A stretch of DNA of 64,000 nucleotides from a marine actinobacterium PHSC20C1. Its GTDB lineage: Bacteria; Actinomycetota; Actinomycetes; Actinomycetales; Microbacteriaceae. The position numbers were made by a program, and so were the translations under genes. This document shows, one piece after another, positions 51,257 through 58,458 of this stretch. A model generated the notes under the pieces. The model worked only from the letters and a program-made list of their open reading frames with translations, was not told the origin of the DNA and ran no database searches. The first letter of the stretch is position 1. Each line of letters begins with the position of its first letter. The stretch lies in NCBI GenBank assembly GCA_000153145.1, contig CH672415.1:1670767-1734766 (forward strand), given 5' to 3'.

Positions 51257-51911
51257 GCAAGAGTCGTTCAAGCGTCGGATCCGTGAGCGAATGTTGACGA
51301 CCGGCGAGCGCTACGCGGAAGCTAGGCGGATGCTCGTGGCCCAGGCCACACCGTCGACCTCGACCCGTCCGTGGGTTGCCGCGCCGGAGCTCACCGATGA
51401 GGCGATCCGTGCCGGAACCGGCAAAGGCTGGGAAGAGTGGTGCGCCCTCATCGACCAGTTCCCGGGTCGGGCAGACGGCCACACCGCTATCGCCAAACAC
51501 GTGCGTGATGACCTCGGCGCTGGTGACTGGTGGAGTCAAGGGGTGACAGTCGGCTACGAACGCATTACCGGGCTCCGGCTGCCCCACCAGATGCCCGACG
51601 GCACCTTTACCGCCAATAAGTCAGCAACAGTCGCGATCGAGGCCGAAGAACTTCGTCGCCTACTTCTCGACGATGACGACCGGGCCGAGCTATTCCCCAC
51701 GGTTGACACTGAGTTGAAATCCAAGCTGACCGCGAAGGCCATCAGGGTCGGGATGGGCACCGGCTCCGCCATCATCCGGCTCGAAGAACGAAACGGTGGC
51801 CGCACCCAAATCGCCATCCAGCATTCGCAACTCCCCACCTTCGATGACGTCGAGGAGTGGAAGTTCTACTGGGGCGAATGGCTCGAAGCGATCAATGAAG
51901 CGGCCAGCTAA
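51249..51911 (+). CDS. DUF4287 domain protein with SRPBCC-like C-terminal domain
   Basis: In this 220-residue protein residues about 50-110 (TGKGWEEWCALIDQFPGRADGHTAIAKHVRDDLG) match the DUF4287 helical domain. The second half (KSKLTAKAIRVGMGTGSAIIRLEE to WKFYWGEWLEAINEA) has the strand and final helix pattern of SRPBCC/Bet v1-type ligand folds. The N-terminal 35 residues are basic. AGGAG precedes the ATG at 51249 at seven bases. Function is unknown. Homologues are often annotated as hypothetical or as polyketide-cyclase-like. Confidence 0.8.
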   Translation: MTKQESFKRRIRERMLTTGERYAEARRMLVAQATPSTSTRPWVAAPELTDEAIRAGTGKGWEEWCALIDQFPGRADGHTAIAKHVRDDLGAGDWWSQGVTVGYERITGLRLPHQMPDGTFTANKSATVAIEAEELRRLLLDDDDRAELFPTVDTELKSKLTAKAIRVGMGTGSAIIRLEERNGGRTQIAIQHSQLPTFDDVEEWKFYWGEWLEAINEAAS

Positions 51912-51943
51912 GGGATAGCCCCGGCTGCCGCCCCCTCACCCAG

Positions 51944-52417
51944 TCAACGCAGGATGGTGATTCCGAAGGTGGCAAGCACGCCAAAGGCGACACCCCAGAT
52001 GATGATCGAGATCGTCTGCCACAGAATGACCGCGTTCTTTGATGCGCCGAATGAGACCATCGCGGCCGAGGTGATCTGGCTCGGCAAAATGGTTTGGCCG
52101 AGCAGGCTCACCCCAGCAACCCCATAGCGGTCGAAACGAGCGCGAAGTTTCTCGCGACGGGCTGACTCCGGTTTGGGCTCCGAGCGGCCCGTGACTTTCG
52201 AGCGAACCCCGTGCGCGCTCAGCACGAAGATAAGCATCGACACGACATTGCCGATGATTGCGGCCACGATGACGACCACTGGGTTAATGCCGAGAATTAC
52301 CCCAATAACTGAACCGCCATACGACTCAACGAAGGGGATCGCGGCGGCGAGCATCACACCAACCCACTGCAGCAGCTCGGGGAGTCCTGACGTGAAATTG
52401 CTGAGAGTGTCATACAT
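51944..52417 (-). CDS. small multidrug export-type membrane protein
   Basis: This 157-residue protein has four hydrophobic segments. It shows ML-AAAIPFVESYGGSVIGVILGINPVVVIVAAIIGN near the N-terminus, which corresponds to the conserved E-x-R/Y-G motif of the putative small multidrug export family. After a basic loop (about 75-100) come QTILPSQITSAAMVSFGAS and the last helix. The transport role of the family is predicted from name only. It is convergent with the DUF4287 gene and divergent from the histidine kinase. Confidence 0.8.
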   Translation of the reverse strand: MYDTLSNFTSGLPELLQWVGVMLAAAIPFVESYGGSVIGVILGINPVVVIVAAIIGNVVSMLIFVLSAHGVRSKVTGRSEPKPESARREKLRARFDRYGVAGVSLLGQTILPSQITSAAMVSFGASKNAVILWQTISIIIWGVAFGVLATFGITILR

Positions 52418-52569
52418 GGCATGCCTTTCGATTAAGCGAGCGGATGATGTGATGCATCCGAGTGGTTACCGGCGTTGGTGCCCGGCGATGTTTCAATCTT
52501 TGCCGCCAATTTCGGCGCTGGGCAGTGGCACGGTGTCACGGCATCCGCTGCACTTTCGCACCAGCGACC

Positions 52570-52607
52570 GTGACAAATGTCACTGCTCTACGCTGGGGAA
52601 CATGTTC
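52570..52607. promoter_or_regulatory. two palindromes upstream of the two-component system
   Basis: GTGACA-AA-TGTCAC (52570-52583) is a 6+6 perfect inverted repeat. GAACATGTTC (52598-52607) is a perfect 10-bp palindrome 14 bases downstream. Dimeric NarL/DesR-type response regulators bind such short dyads, so the first may serve for autoregulation of the kinase/regulator pair. The ATG of the leader frame lies in the second palindrome. Confidence 0.5.
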
Positions 52608-52652
52608 GCCTCAACCGCCCCTGCGCCGACCACCCGCCAAGGGTCGTTGTGA
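52602..52652 (+). CDS. possible 16-residue leader peptide coupled to the histidine kinase
   Basis: ATG (52602) to TGA (52650-52652) codes for MFASTAPAPTTRQGSL. Its TGA overlaps the likely GTG start of the kinase (GTGA, 52649-52652). The overlap is of the same type as between many genes here. Whether it is translated is open, since only a weak GGGG stretch precedes it. Confidence 0.25.
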   Translation: MFASTAPAPTTRQGSL

Positions 52653-53884
52653 GGCCGGGCGCCGCCCCGGCTTCCCCTCGGGAGAAGCCTCACGGTCGCG
52701 AACAGGCACGCGGTGTACGCACCACATGGAACTACACTCTCGCCTCGATCGTGTTCTTCTACGTTGTGTTCAATGCGGTTCTCGTTCTGAACAACCTGGC
52801 CAATCTTGCGGATTCCCGATCACCGCTCGATGCGCTCTTGGTCGTCTTGACAGTTGTTGCCGCCGCGGCGCAGGTTCGCGGATGCTGGTTCTTGCGCACA
52901 GGCCGCGGAGAGGGAATCCCTCACAAGTGGTGGCTGTTCGCCCTCCTTGCTCCCGCCGCTGCCGTCTGGGTGATTGGGCTGTTCCATCCTGAGGTGGGCT
53001 TTCTCGCGGCGCTTCCTCTGTGGATGAGCGTCTGTGCAATTGCGCCCCTCGTTCCGCGGCGGCATCTCTGGAACGTGCTGATCGCCGGGCTGATCATTGC
53101 GATCGCGCATCCGGTGATCTCAACCGCCCTGCTAGGAAACCCCGTCAGCGCCGGCGCGATTAGCAATGCTTGGGTCACCATCGTTTATGGTCTGCTGCTG
53201 CCGATCATGATTTTCTCCGGACTCTGGTGGTGGGACATTGTTGTCACCCTCGACCGTCACCGTTCAAGCGCCGCCGAACTCGCTGTTGCCGAAGAACGAC
53301 TGCGCTTCGCCTCCGACCTGCACGACATCCAAGGGCACCACCTGCAGGTCATCGCCCTCAAATCTGAACTGGCCGAACGGATGCTCGCCATCGACCCTGA
53401 GGCGGCCCGCGAACACATTCACGAGACTCGGCTGATCGCCAAGCAGGCGCTCGAAGAGACTCGTTCCCTCGTGGCCGGGTATCGAGAAGTCGAGCTCGAC
53501 AACGAACTCGAGAACGCTCGCGAGGTGCTTTCGGCGGCGGGCGCCCAGTGCGAGCTAGTCGTGGGCAGCATGCCTCCCGATGCCGAAACAAGGCGCGCTC
53601 TTGGGTTGGCCGTGCGAGAAGCCACAACGAACATCCTGCGGCACAGCGAGGCAACTCACGTGTCGATTCGGCTCGACACCGACAACGTTGAGAGCACGCT
53701 CGCGATGAGCAATAACGTGCTGCGAACCTCTGCCTCGTTGGGGGATGCTCCCAGCAGCGGCCTCGCCGGCCTGCAGGTTCGGGTGGCCGCCCTCGGCGGT
53801 GAACTCGCTACCGACGTCGATGCGAGTGGTGACTGCTTCGAGTTGCGGGTGCGGATCCCCGCCCGAACGAGCGTGAAAGCATGA
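52649..53884 (+). CDS. sensor histidine kinase, DesK/NarX-like (HisKA_3)
   Basis: This 411-residue membrane kinase has six hydrophobic segments in the first half (about 28-190), which act as a membrane sensor without a large external loop. The dimerisation/phosphoacceptor motif is RLRFASDLHDIQGHHLQVIALKSELAERM near residue 225 (histidine of DLHD). The ATPase domain is REATTNILRHSEATHVSI and GLAGLQVRVAALGGEL. I start at the GTG of 52649, preceded by AAGGG at five bases; the frame to the ATG at 52577 would begin inside a palindrome. It overlaps the response regulator by four bases. Confidence 0.9.
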   Translation: MRPGAAPASPREKPHGREQARGVRTTWNYTLASIVFFYVVFNAVLVLNNLANLADSRSPLDALLVVLTVVAAAAQVRGCWFLRTGRGEGIPHKWWLFALLAPAAAVWVIGLFHPEVGFLAALPLWMSVCAIAPLVPRRHLWNVLIAGLIIAIAHPVISTALLGNPVSAGAISNAWVTIVYGLLLPIMIFSGLWWWDIVVTLDRHRSSAAELAVAEERLRFASDLHDIQGHHLQVIALKSELAERMLAIDPEAAREHIHETRLIAKQALEETRSLVAGYREVELDNELENAREVLSAAGAQCELVVGSMPPDAETRRALGLAVREATTNILRHSEATHVSIRLDTDNVESTLAMSNNVLRTSASLGDAPSSGLAGLQVRVAALGGELATDVDASGDCFELRVRIPARTSVKA

Positions 53885-54525
53885 GCGACACTGCCGTGAC
53901 CGCGGTCGATGCGACGCCACGCGTCATCCGCCTTCTTATTGCCGACGATGAGCACCTCATCCGGGGTGCACTCAGCGCGCTGCTCAATCTGGAGCCTGAC
54001 ATCGAGGTTGTCGCGAGTGTCGACAACGGTGTGGCTGCGGCGGAGCGTGCCCTCGAGCTGCAACCGGATGTCTGCCTGCTCGACCTCGAAATGCCGCAGG
54101 CCGACGGCATCGAGGCCGCCACCCGCATCCTCTCGACCGTCGCAACGAAGGTGGTCATCGTCACCCGCCATGCGCGGCCGGGCGTGCTGCGCCGGGCACT
54201 CGCCGCACGCGTCTCGGGCTTTGTACCCAAGTCGACACCCGCCGAGGACTTGGCTGCCGTGATCCGGGATGTCGTGGCCGGCAAACGCTACATTGATGCC
54301 GAAATTGCGGCGACGGCCCTCACTGCCGAACGCTGCCCCCTCACCGACCGGGAGCTCGATGCGCTGCGGTTCAGCCGCTCCACCATGAGCGTGCAGGAGA
54401 TCGCCGACACCCTACATCTCGCGCCGGGAACCGTGCGCAACTACCTGTCCTCTGCGATGACGAAACTCGACGCCCACTCTCGGCATGATGCCGCCGACAA
54501 GGCGTGGCAGCAGGGTTGGATCTAG
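53881..54525 (+). CDS. NarL/LuxR-type response regulator, DesR-like
   Basis: In this 214-residue protein the receiver domain is about 15-130, with the acidic pair IADDEH, phosphoacceptor aspartate in CLLDLEMP and the lysine in GFVPKS. A four-helix LuxR-type DNA-binding domain follows at 145-210 (LTDRELDALRFSRSTMSVQEIADTLHLAPGTVRNYLSSAMTKL). It is coupled to the kinase by ATGA. DesK/DesR systems sense membrane fluidity or envelope state, but no desaturase or other obvious target is next to this pair. The TAG stop shares CTAG with the convergent DUF4166 gene. Confidence 0.93.
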   Translation: MSDTAVTAVDATPRVIRLLIADDEHLIRGALSALLNLEPDIEVVASVDNGVAAAERALELQPDVCLLDLEMPQADGIEAATRILSTVATKVVIVTRHARPGVLRRALAARVSGFVPKSTPAEDLAAVIRDVVAGKRYIDAEIAATALTAERCPLTDRELDALRFSRSTMSVQEIADTLHLAPGTVRNYLSSAMTKLDAHSRHDAADKAWQQGWI

Positions 54526-55109
54526 CGGGACGTGTACCCGTAGGTGAAGTGCCCTGCGTAGCGAAACCAGTAGCCCAGTAGCGGGCTGTGGAGCCGAACA
54601 TCCACGTGCTGTTGTCCGTCTGCCCACGATTCGTCGACCGTGACGGTGGCGAGCGCGGGGATGCGGAGGCGCAGGCCGGCCAAGTGCAGCCACTGGCGGT
54701 CAGAGCGCAGCTGCATGCGGCCATCCATGACGGTGAGCGCCATGCGCACTTCGAAGCCGCCGCGTCGCCCCAAGAAATCGTGCAGGCGACCGTCCACGAC
54801 GCGCGTCTCATCCTGCAGTGGGCGGTCGCGGCCAGCGAAGTGGAAGGTGCGCACTGCGCCGAGACCGCCATCGGCAGTGGGGGTGTTGACGACATCGAAG
54901 GGCACACTGCGGGCGTACTCGGGGAAGAGGATGCGCTGCCAGGCTAGAAATGCCAGCACCGGTTTGAGGATGCGCAGTGGCGACCCCGCCACGTCGAAAA
55001 TGCCGCTGCCGACGCCGACGCGCTGACCGCCGTCGAAGTAGGGGCGAAGCTCGGGAGCCAGCAGATCGAGCTCGGCGCCGAGCACCCGCCGGTAGACCGA
55101 CTCGCTCAA
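54522..55109 (-). CDS. DUF4166 domain-containing protein
   Basis: This 195-residue protein has the pattern YRRVLGAELDLLAPELRPYF, GVGSGIFDVAGSPLRILKPVLAFLAWQRILFPEY, GAVRTFHFAGRDRPLQDETRV and LLGYWFRYAGHF typical of DUF4166 proteins, which often accompany saccharopine-dehydrogenase-like or NAD-epimerase domains. Function is unknown. The frame is open much further, but that part lies inside the GlxA gene. A TTG at 55109 overlapping the GlxA stop (TTGA) gives a natural N-terminus (MSESVYRRVLG) and coupling to it. Confidence 0.75.
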   Translation of the reverse strand: MSESVYRRVLGAELDLLAPELRPYFDGGQRVGVGSGIFDVAGSPLRILKPVLAFLAWQRILFPEYARSVPFDVVNTPTADGGLGAVRTFHFAGRDRPLQDETRVVDGRLHDFLGRRGGFEVRMALTVMDGRMQLRSDRQWLHLAGLRLRIPALATVTVDESWADGQQHVDVRLHSPLLGYWFRYAGHFTYGYTSR

Positions 55110-56089
55110 GCCGGAACCGACACTGGCACCGGCACGTGGGCTGCGCAACTGAAGCGGCTGCGATAAGCGCTGGGAGTCATGCCCAGTCTGCGCGCGAAGT
55201 TTTGCCTCAGCACGGCCGCAGAGCCGAAGCCGCTCTCCCATGCCACTTGCTCTAGTCCCAGCTCGGTTTCTTCGAGGAGTCTCTGCGCGTGGAGTAGTCG
55301 CTGCCGTCCAAGCCACGCCGCGGGGGTCGTTCCGAGGTCTGTTTTGAACCGTCGGGCGAAGGTGCGCGGAGACATCTGTGCTCGATGGGCGAGTTCCTCG
55401 ACCGGAAGCTCCTCACGGAGGTTCTGCAGCATCCATTCGGTGACGGCGGAGAACGAGAGTGAGTGCACGGCGGGCAGTGGTTTACTAATGAACTGTGCTT
55501 GTCCGCCATCTCGCTGCGGCGCAATGACCATGCGGCGGGCAATGCGATTGGTGATTTCGGCACCAAGCTCTTGCCTTAGTAGGTGCAGGCAAGCGTCGAT
55601 CCCGGCAGCCGTTCCGGCACTCGTAATGATGCGGTCATCCTGCACGTAAAGCACGTCAGGGTCGACATCAATCTGCGGGTACATCTCGGCAAACTTCTGC
55701 GCATACATCCAGTGCGTGGTCGCGCGACGACCATCCAGCAGTCCGGATGCCGCCAAAGTGAACGAGCCACTACAGATCGCGAGTATCCAGGCTCCACGCG
55801 CAACCGCACGCTCAAGTGCTGCTGACACTCGGGCATCCACTGTGCCCCACGTGGCGCGAGGAACCGGCGTCAGCACAATGACATCGGCCTCATCAGCGAA
55901 CGAAAGATCATTTTCGACGTTCATGGTGTAGCCGATGCTGCTGCGAATGGCGCCCGGATCTGCCGTCAGCACCCGGAAGTCGAACGACTGAATGCCTTCA
56001 TCCGTGCGGTCGAGCCCGAACGCCTCACACGCAAGCCCGAACTCGAATGGGGTGAATCCGTCTTGCACAATGACCGCTACACGTTCCAC
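55106..56089 (-). CDS. GlxA-type transcriptional regulator: DJ-1/PfpI domain plus AraC helix-turn-helix
   Basis: In this 327-residue protein residues about 5-175 are a DJ-1/PfpI-like sensor fold with the nucleophile-elbow segment WILAICSGSFTLAASGLLDGRRATTHW. Residues 225-315 are an AraC-type pair of helix-turn-helix units (ELAHRAQMSPRTFARRFKTDLGTTPAAWL and LEQVAWESGFGSAAVLRQNFARRLGMTPSAYR). Relatives regulate amino-acid, betaine or carnitine catabolism. It is divergent from a small membrane peptide gene. The gap between them carries the 13-bp element also found in front of the P450/IclR pair. Confidence 0.93.
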   Translation of the reverse strand: MERVAVIVQDGFTPFEFGLACEAFGLDRTDEGIQSFDFRVLTADPGAIRSSIGYTMNVENDLSFADEADVIVLTPVPRATWGTVDARVSAALERAVARGAWILAICSGSFTLAASGLLDGRRATTHWMYAQKFAEMYPQIDVDPDVLYVQDDRIITSAGTAAGIDACLHLLRQELGAEITNRIARRMVIAPQRDGGQAQFISKPLPAVHSLSFSAVTEWMLQNLREELPVEELAHRAQMSPRTFARRFKTDLGTTPAAWLGRQRLLHAQRLLEETELGLEQVAWESGFGSAAVLRQNFARRLGMTPSAYRSRFSCAAHVPVPVSVPA

Positions 56090-56129
56090 CGAGACCTCGA
56101 CCCTCTACTGAATCGTCGCCGAAGCGAGA

Positions 56130-56187
56130 TTGGCAGTTTTCATTCGATATATGGCAACACTGCCACTGTTGGCAGCTTTTATATGAT
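56130..56187. promoter_or_regulatory. divergent control region with TTGGCAG repeats and shared 13-bp element
   Basis: TTGGCAG followed by a T-run occurs at 56130-56136 and 56169-56175. In between, ACTGCCACTGTTG (56159-56171) is identical to 57581-57593 in front of the IclR gene. A TATGAT box (56182-56187) could be the -10 element of the small peptide gene at 56203. The same protein, IclR or GlxA, may bind at both places. Confidence 0.5.
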
Positions 56188-56202
56188 CATAGTGTTTGTG
56201 CC

Positions 56203-56319
56203 ATGTTCATTTCAATCATTATCGCCATAGTTTCTGTCCTCGCCATCGCGGCAACCGTCTTCGAACTCCCCGAAGATGGCCACCGCAGAGTGCCTACCGA
56301 TTGGAGACGCCTGCCCTAG
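56203..56319 (+). CDS. 38-residue single-helix membrane peptide
   Basis: The frame ATG 56203 to TAG 56319 codes for MFISIIIAIVSVLAIAATVF, a membrane helix, followed by ELPEDGHRRVPTDWRRLP. The hydrophobic start plus a short basic tail with a DG-RRVPT motif resembles small proteins that I recall as scattered in Microbacteriaceae genomes (memory, not a search). A TATGAT box lies 15 bases upstream. No ribosome site is clear. It lies between the convergent P450 gene and the divergent GlxA gene. Function is unknown. Confidence 0.55.
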   Translation: MFISIIIAIVSVLAIAATVFELPEDGHRRVPTDWRRLP

Positions 56320-56335
56320 CCCAACCACGCATCCT

Positions 56336-57526
56336 CTAAGCAGCAACCACCTTCAGCGGAAGTGACGACAGTCCTTTGAGAGTGTTGTGGAGATACGGCA
56401 CTGGCTCGCCCACGCGTTCGATGCGCTTCACTCGCGTTGCGAATGTCGTGAGCAACACGTCCATCTCGAGTCGCGAAATGGGCTGCCCAACACACTGATG
56501 GATGCCCATACCGAACGCCAAATGACCTCCAGCCTGACGCGTCAACTGATACTCATCCGCATCCTCACCCCACTGAGCAGGATCGCGATTCGCGGCTCCG
56601 GGAAACACGAGAACCTTCTGACCCTCATCGAGCTGGATGCCATGGAATTCGGTCGCTCGCGACGTCGTACGAAAGAACGACTGAAACGGTGACTCAAAAC
56701 GCAGCGCTTCGTCAATCGCAAACTTCATGAGCGACGGCTTCTCGTGCACGGCCTGCCACGCATCCGGGCTTGCGCTGAGGCAGCGGAGCGTGTTTCCGAT
56801 CGCGAGCGCCGTCGTGTCGAGACCAGCCGAAAGCAAGGCCCGCACCAGCAGCGCCGCCTGGTCGCTGGTGATTGCTCCGGCATCAGCGTGCTCCCAGATC
56901 TTTGAGCCGAGACCATCCGCGCTGAGATTTTCGCGGGCGCAGTTCGCCATCACCCAGTCGCGGGTGCCGTCACCCTTCGCAAAGTACTCGCGGTAGCGGT
57001 CATCCTCAGGCCCAAAAGCACTGAAGTTCATTGCACCGTGAGGCAACAGATTCTCCATGCGGCCGTCGCGTGGAATGCCAACAGCATCACCGAAGGCGCG
57101 GATGGGAAAGACTTCGGCGACCTCAGTGATCGCATCGAACTCGCCCTGGGCGATGAGCCCATCGAGCAGTTCGTCGGCAAACTCTTGGAACCCGGCGCGC
57201 AGGGAGCGCACGCCTCGCGGTGAAATGACATCGACCATCGCCGCCCGCATCGGGCCATGAATCGGCGGATCAGATTCGAGGATGCCCTGCGGTCGCCATG
57301 CCGGTTCATGGTGCAGGTTCTTGGGCCCAACGCCAGCGCCGTTGATGAACGTTTCGTGATCGACGAGGATGTCGCGAACTTCAGTATGCCGAGTGAATGC
57401 GAGCACGTCGTACCGCTCCAACCACACGGCAGGGCCAGCCCCGCGCATCCGCTCAAAGAGTGGATACGGGTCAGCGAGGTTCTCATCCGAATACGGGTCG
57501 TCGCTGAACGAAGAAATGGCAGACAT
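56336..57526 (-). CDS. cytochrome P450, CYP199A-like
   Basis: This 396-residue soluble bacterial P450 has the oxygen-activation helix ALLSAGLDTTALAIGN, the ExxR helix (EALRF), the haem-cysteine loop FGMGIHQCVGQPISRLEMDVLL and the C-terminal NTLKGLSSLPLKV. The stretches WRPQGILESDPPIHGPMR, AFGDAVGIPRDGRMENLLPHG and FESPFQSFFRTTSRATEF resemble CYP199A enzymes, which oxidise para-substituted benzoic and cinnamic acids, typically by O-demethylation. Both arginines that hold the substrate carboxylate there seem kept (WRP and LVRALLS), while the two helper serines are replaced. It is divergent from IclR. Its electrons may come from the reductase at 60152. Confidence 0.92.
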   Translation of the reverse strand: MSAISSFSDDPYSDENLADPYPLFERMRGAGPAVWLERYDVLAFTRHTEVRDILVDHETFINGAGVGPKNLHHEPAWRPQGILESDPPIHGPMRAAMVDVISPRGVRSLRAGFQEFADELLDGLIAQGEFDAITEVAEVFPIRAFGDAVGIPRDGRMENLLPHGAMNFSAFGPEDDRYREYFAKGDGTRDWVMANCARENLSADGLGSKIWEHADAGAITSDQAALLVRALLSAGLDTTALAIGNTLRCLSASPDAWQAVHEKPSLMKFAIDEALRFESPFQSFFRTTSRATEFHGIQLDEGQKVLVFPGAANRDPAQWGEDADEYQLTRQAGGHLAFGMGIHQCVGQPISRLEMDVLLTTFATRVKRIERVGEPVPYLHNTLKGLSSLPLKVVAA

Positions 57527-57580
57527 CGAGGCTCCTCTGGCTCATTGCGAACAATCTGACGGTATCGCTCAGTGCAAATC

Positions 57581-57606
57581 ACTGCCACTGTTGTTCTCAC
57601 ACAGTG
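57581..57606. promoter_or_regulatory. divergent P450/IclR control element
   Basis: ACTGCCACTGTTG (57581-57593) repeats the element at 56159-56171 exactly. Its CACTGT (57586-57591) also forms an inverted repeat with ACAGTG (57601-57606) across nine bases. It lies between the divergent P450 (starts 57526) and IclR (starts 57676) genes, a natural site for an IclR-type dimer. Confidence 0.6.
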
Positions 57607-57675
57607 AGACAGCCGTTTGTGGGTCAGGAACGTCGACGCAATGATGAGTCGACGCTCGAAGAGAGGATCACTGTC

Positions 57676-58458
57676 ATGGATTCATCCCTCGAGCGCGGGC
57701 TCGCGCTGCTCAGTGAGATCGCGACGTCAGGAGGCCACACCGCGCACACCCTTGCGGCAACGGTCGGACTCCCCCCGAGCACTACCTACCGATATCTCCG
57801 CACGCTGCGCGACACCGGCTACGTGCGAGAGGTGGACGGTCGCTACGAGCCAGGGCGTGAACTGCTGGCCCTCACCGGTCGCCACAGCGCCCAGTCCGCC
57901 CTCGCCGAAGTTGGCCCGGCAGTGTTGAGCAGCATCGTCGATGCCCTCGGTGAGACCGCAGTAATGATCGTTCGGGTCGGCACGCAGGCACTGTGTCTGC
58001 GAAAGTCCGAACCAGACAAAGCTCTCAAATACACCTTCGCCGTAAACCAACTGCTGCCGCTGCATGCCGGCGCCGGTCAGCGAGTTCTCCTGGCGTGGGC
58101 CCCCGAAACCGTGATCGAGCGAGTTCTTGAGGCCGAGCGTGAGCAGTACACCGACAACACCCTCACCACGGCGCAACTGCACCACACCGTCCAGAGTGTG
58201 CGGCAGACCGGCTGGGCTGTCTCCCGCGGGGAATACGAGGCGGGATCCGTCTCGGTTGCCGTGCCGGTGATGTTTCACGGCGAGGCCGTCTGTTCGCTCG
58301 ACGTCGCCGGCCCCGAATCCCGCTGCGGCGACAAAGGCTGGGTGCCTCGAGCGGTCACCGTGCTGCAATCAGCCGCCACCGACCTCACCGATGCGCTCGA
58401 AAGTTGGACAACATCCTCCTCGAAGGCAACATCTTCCTCGAAGAAAGGGACCTCATGA
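57676..58458 (+). CDS. IclR family transcriptional regulator
   Basis: In this 260-residue protein the N-terminal winged helix is about 1-65 (LERGLALLSEIATSGGHTAHTLAATVGLPPSTTYRYLRTL). The effector domain is about 80-250, with GAGQRVLLAWAPE in the ligand pocket and AVPVMFHGEAVCSLDVAGPE near the end. IclR proteins mostly control aromatic-acid catabolism. AGAGAGG precedes the ATG at 57676; the frame to 57604 is not supported. The stop overlaps the ATG of the lyase (ATGA), so regulator and enzyme are translated together. It likely also controls the divergent P450 gene. Confidence 0.92.
   Translation: MDSSLERGLALLSEIATSGGHTAHTLAATVGLPPSTTYRYLRTLRDTGYVREVDGRYEPGRELLALTGRHSAQSALAEVGPAVLSSIVDALGETAVMIVRVGTQALCLRKSEPDKALKYTFAVNQLLPLHAGAGQRVLLAWAPETVIERVLEAEREQYTDNTLTTAQLHHTVQSVRQTGWAVSRGEYEAGSVSVAVPVMFHGEAVCSLDVAGPESRCGDKGWVPRAVTVLQSAATDLTDALESWTTSSSKATSSSKKGTS

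Noticed and set aside
54640-55316. Plus-strand frames and the long minus-strand extension of the DUF4166 frame
   Set aside because: They lie across the GlxA gene or oppose DUF4166 and contain no domain. Only the part after the TTG at 55109 looks like a natural protein.
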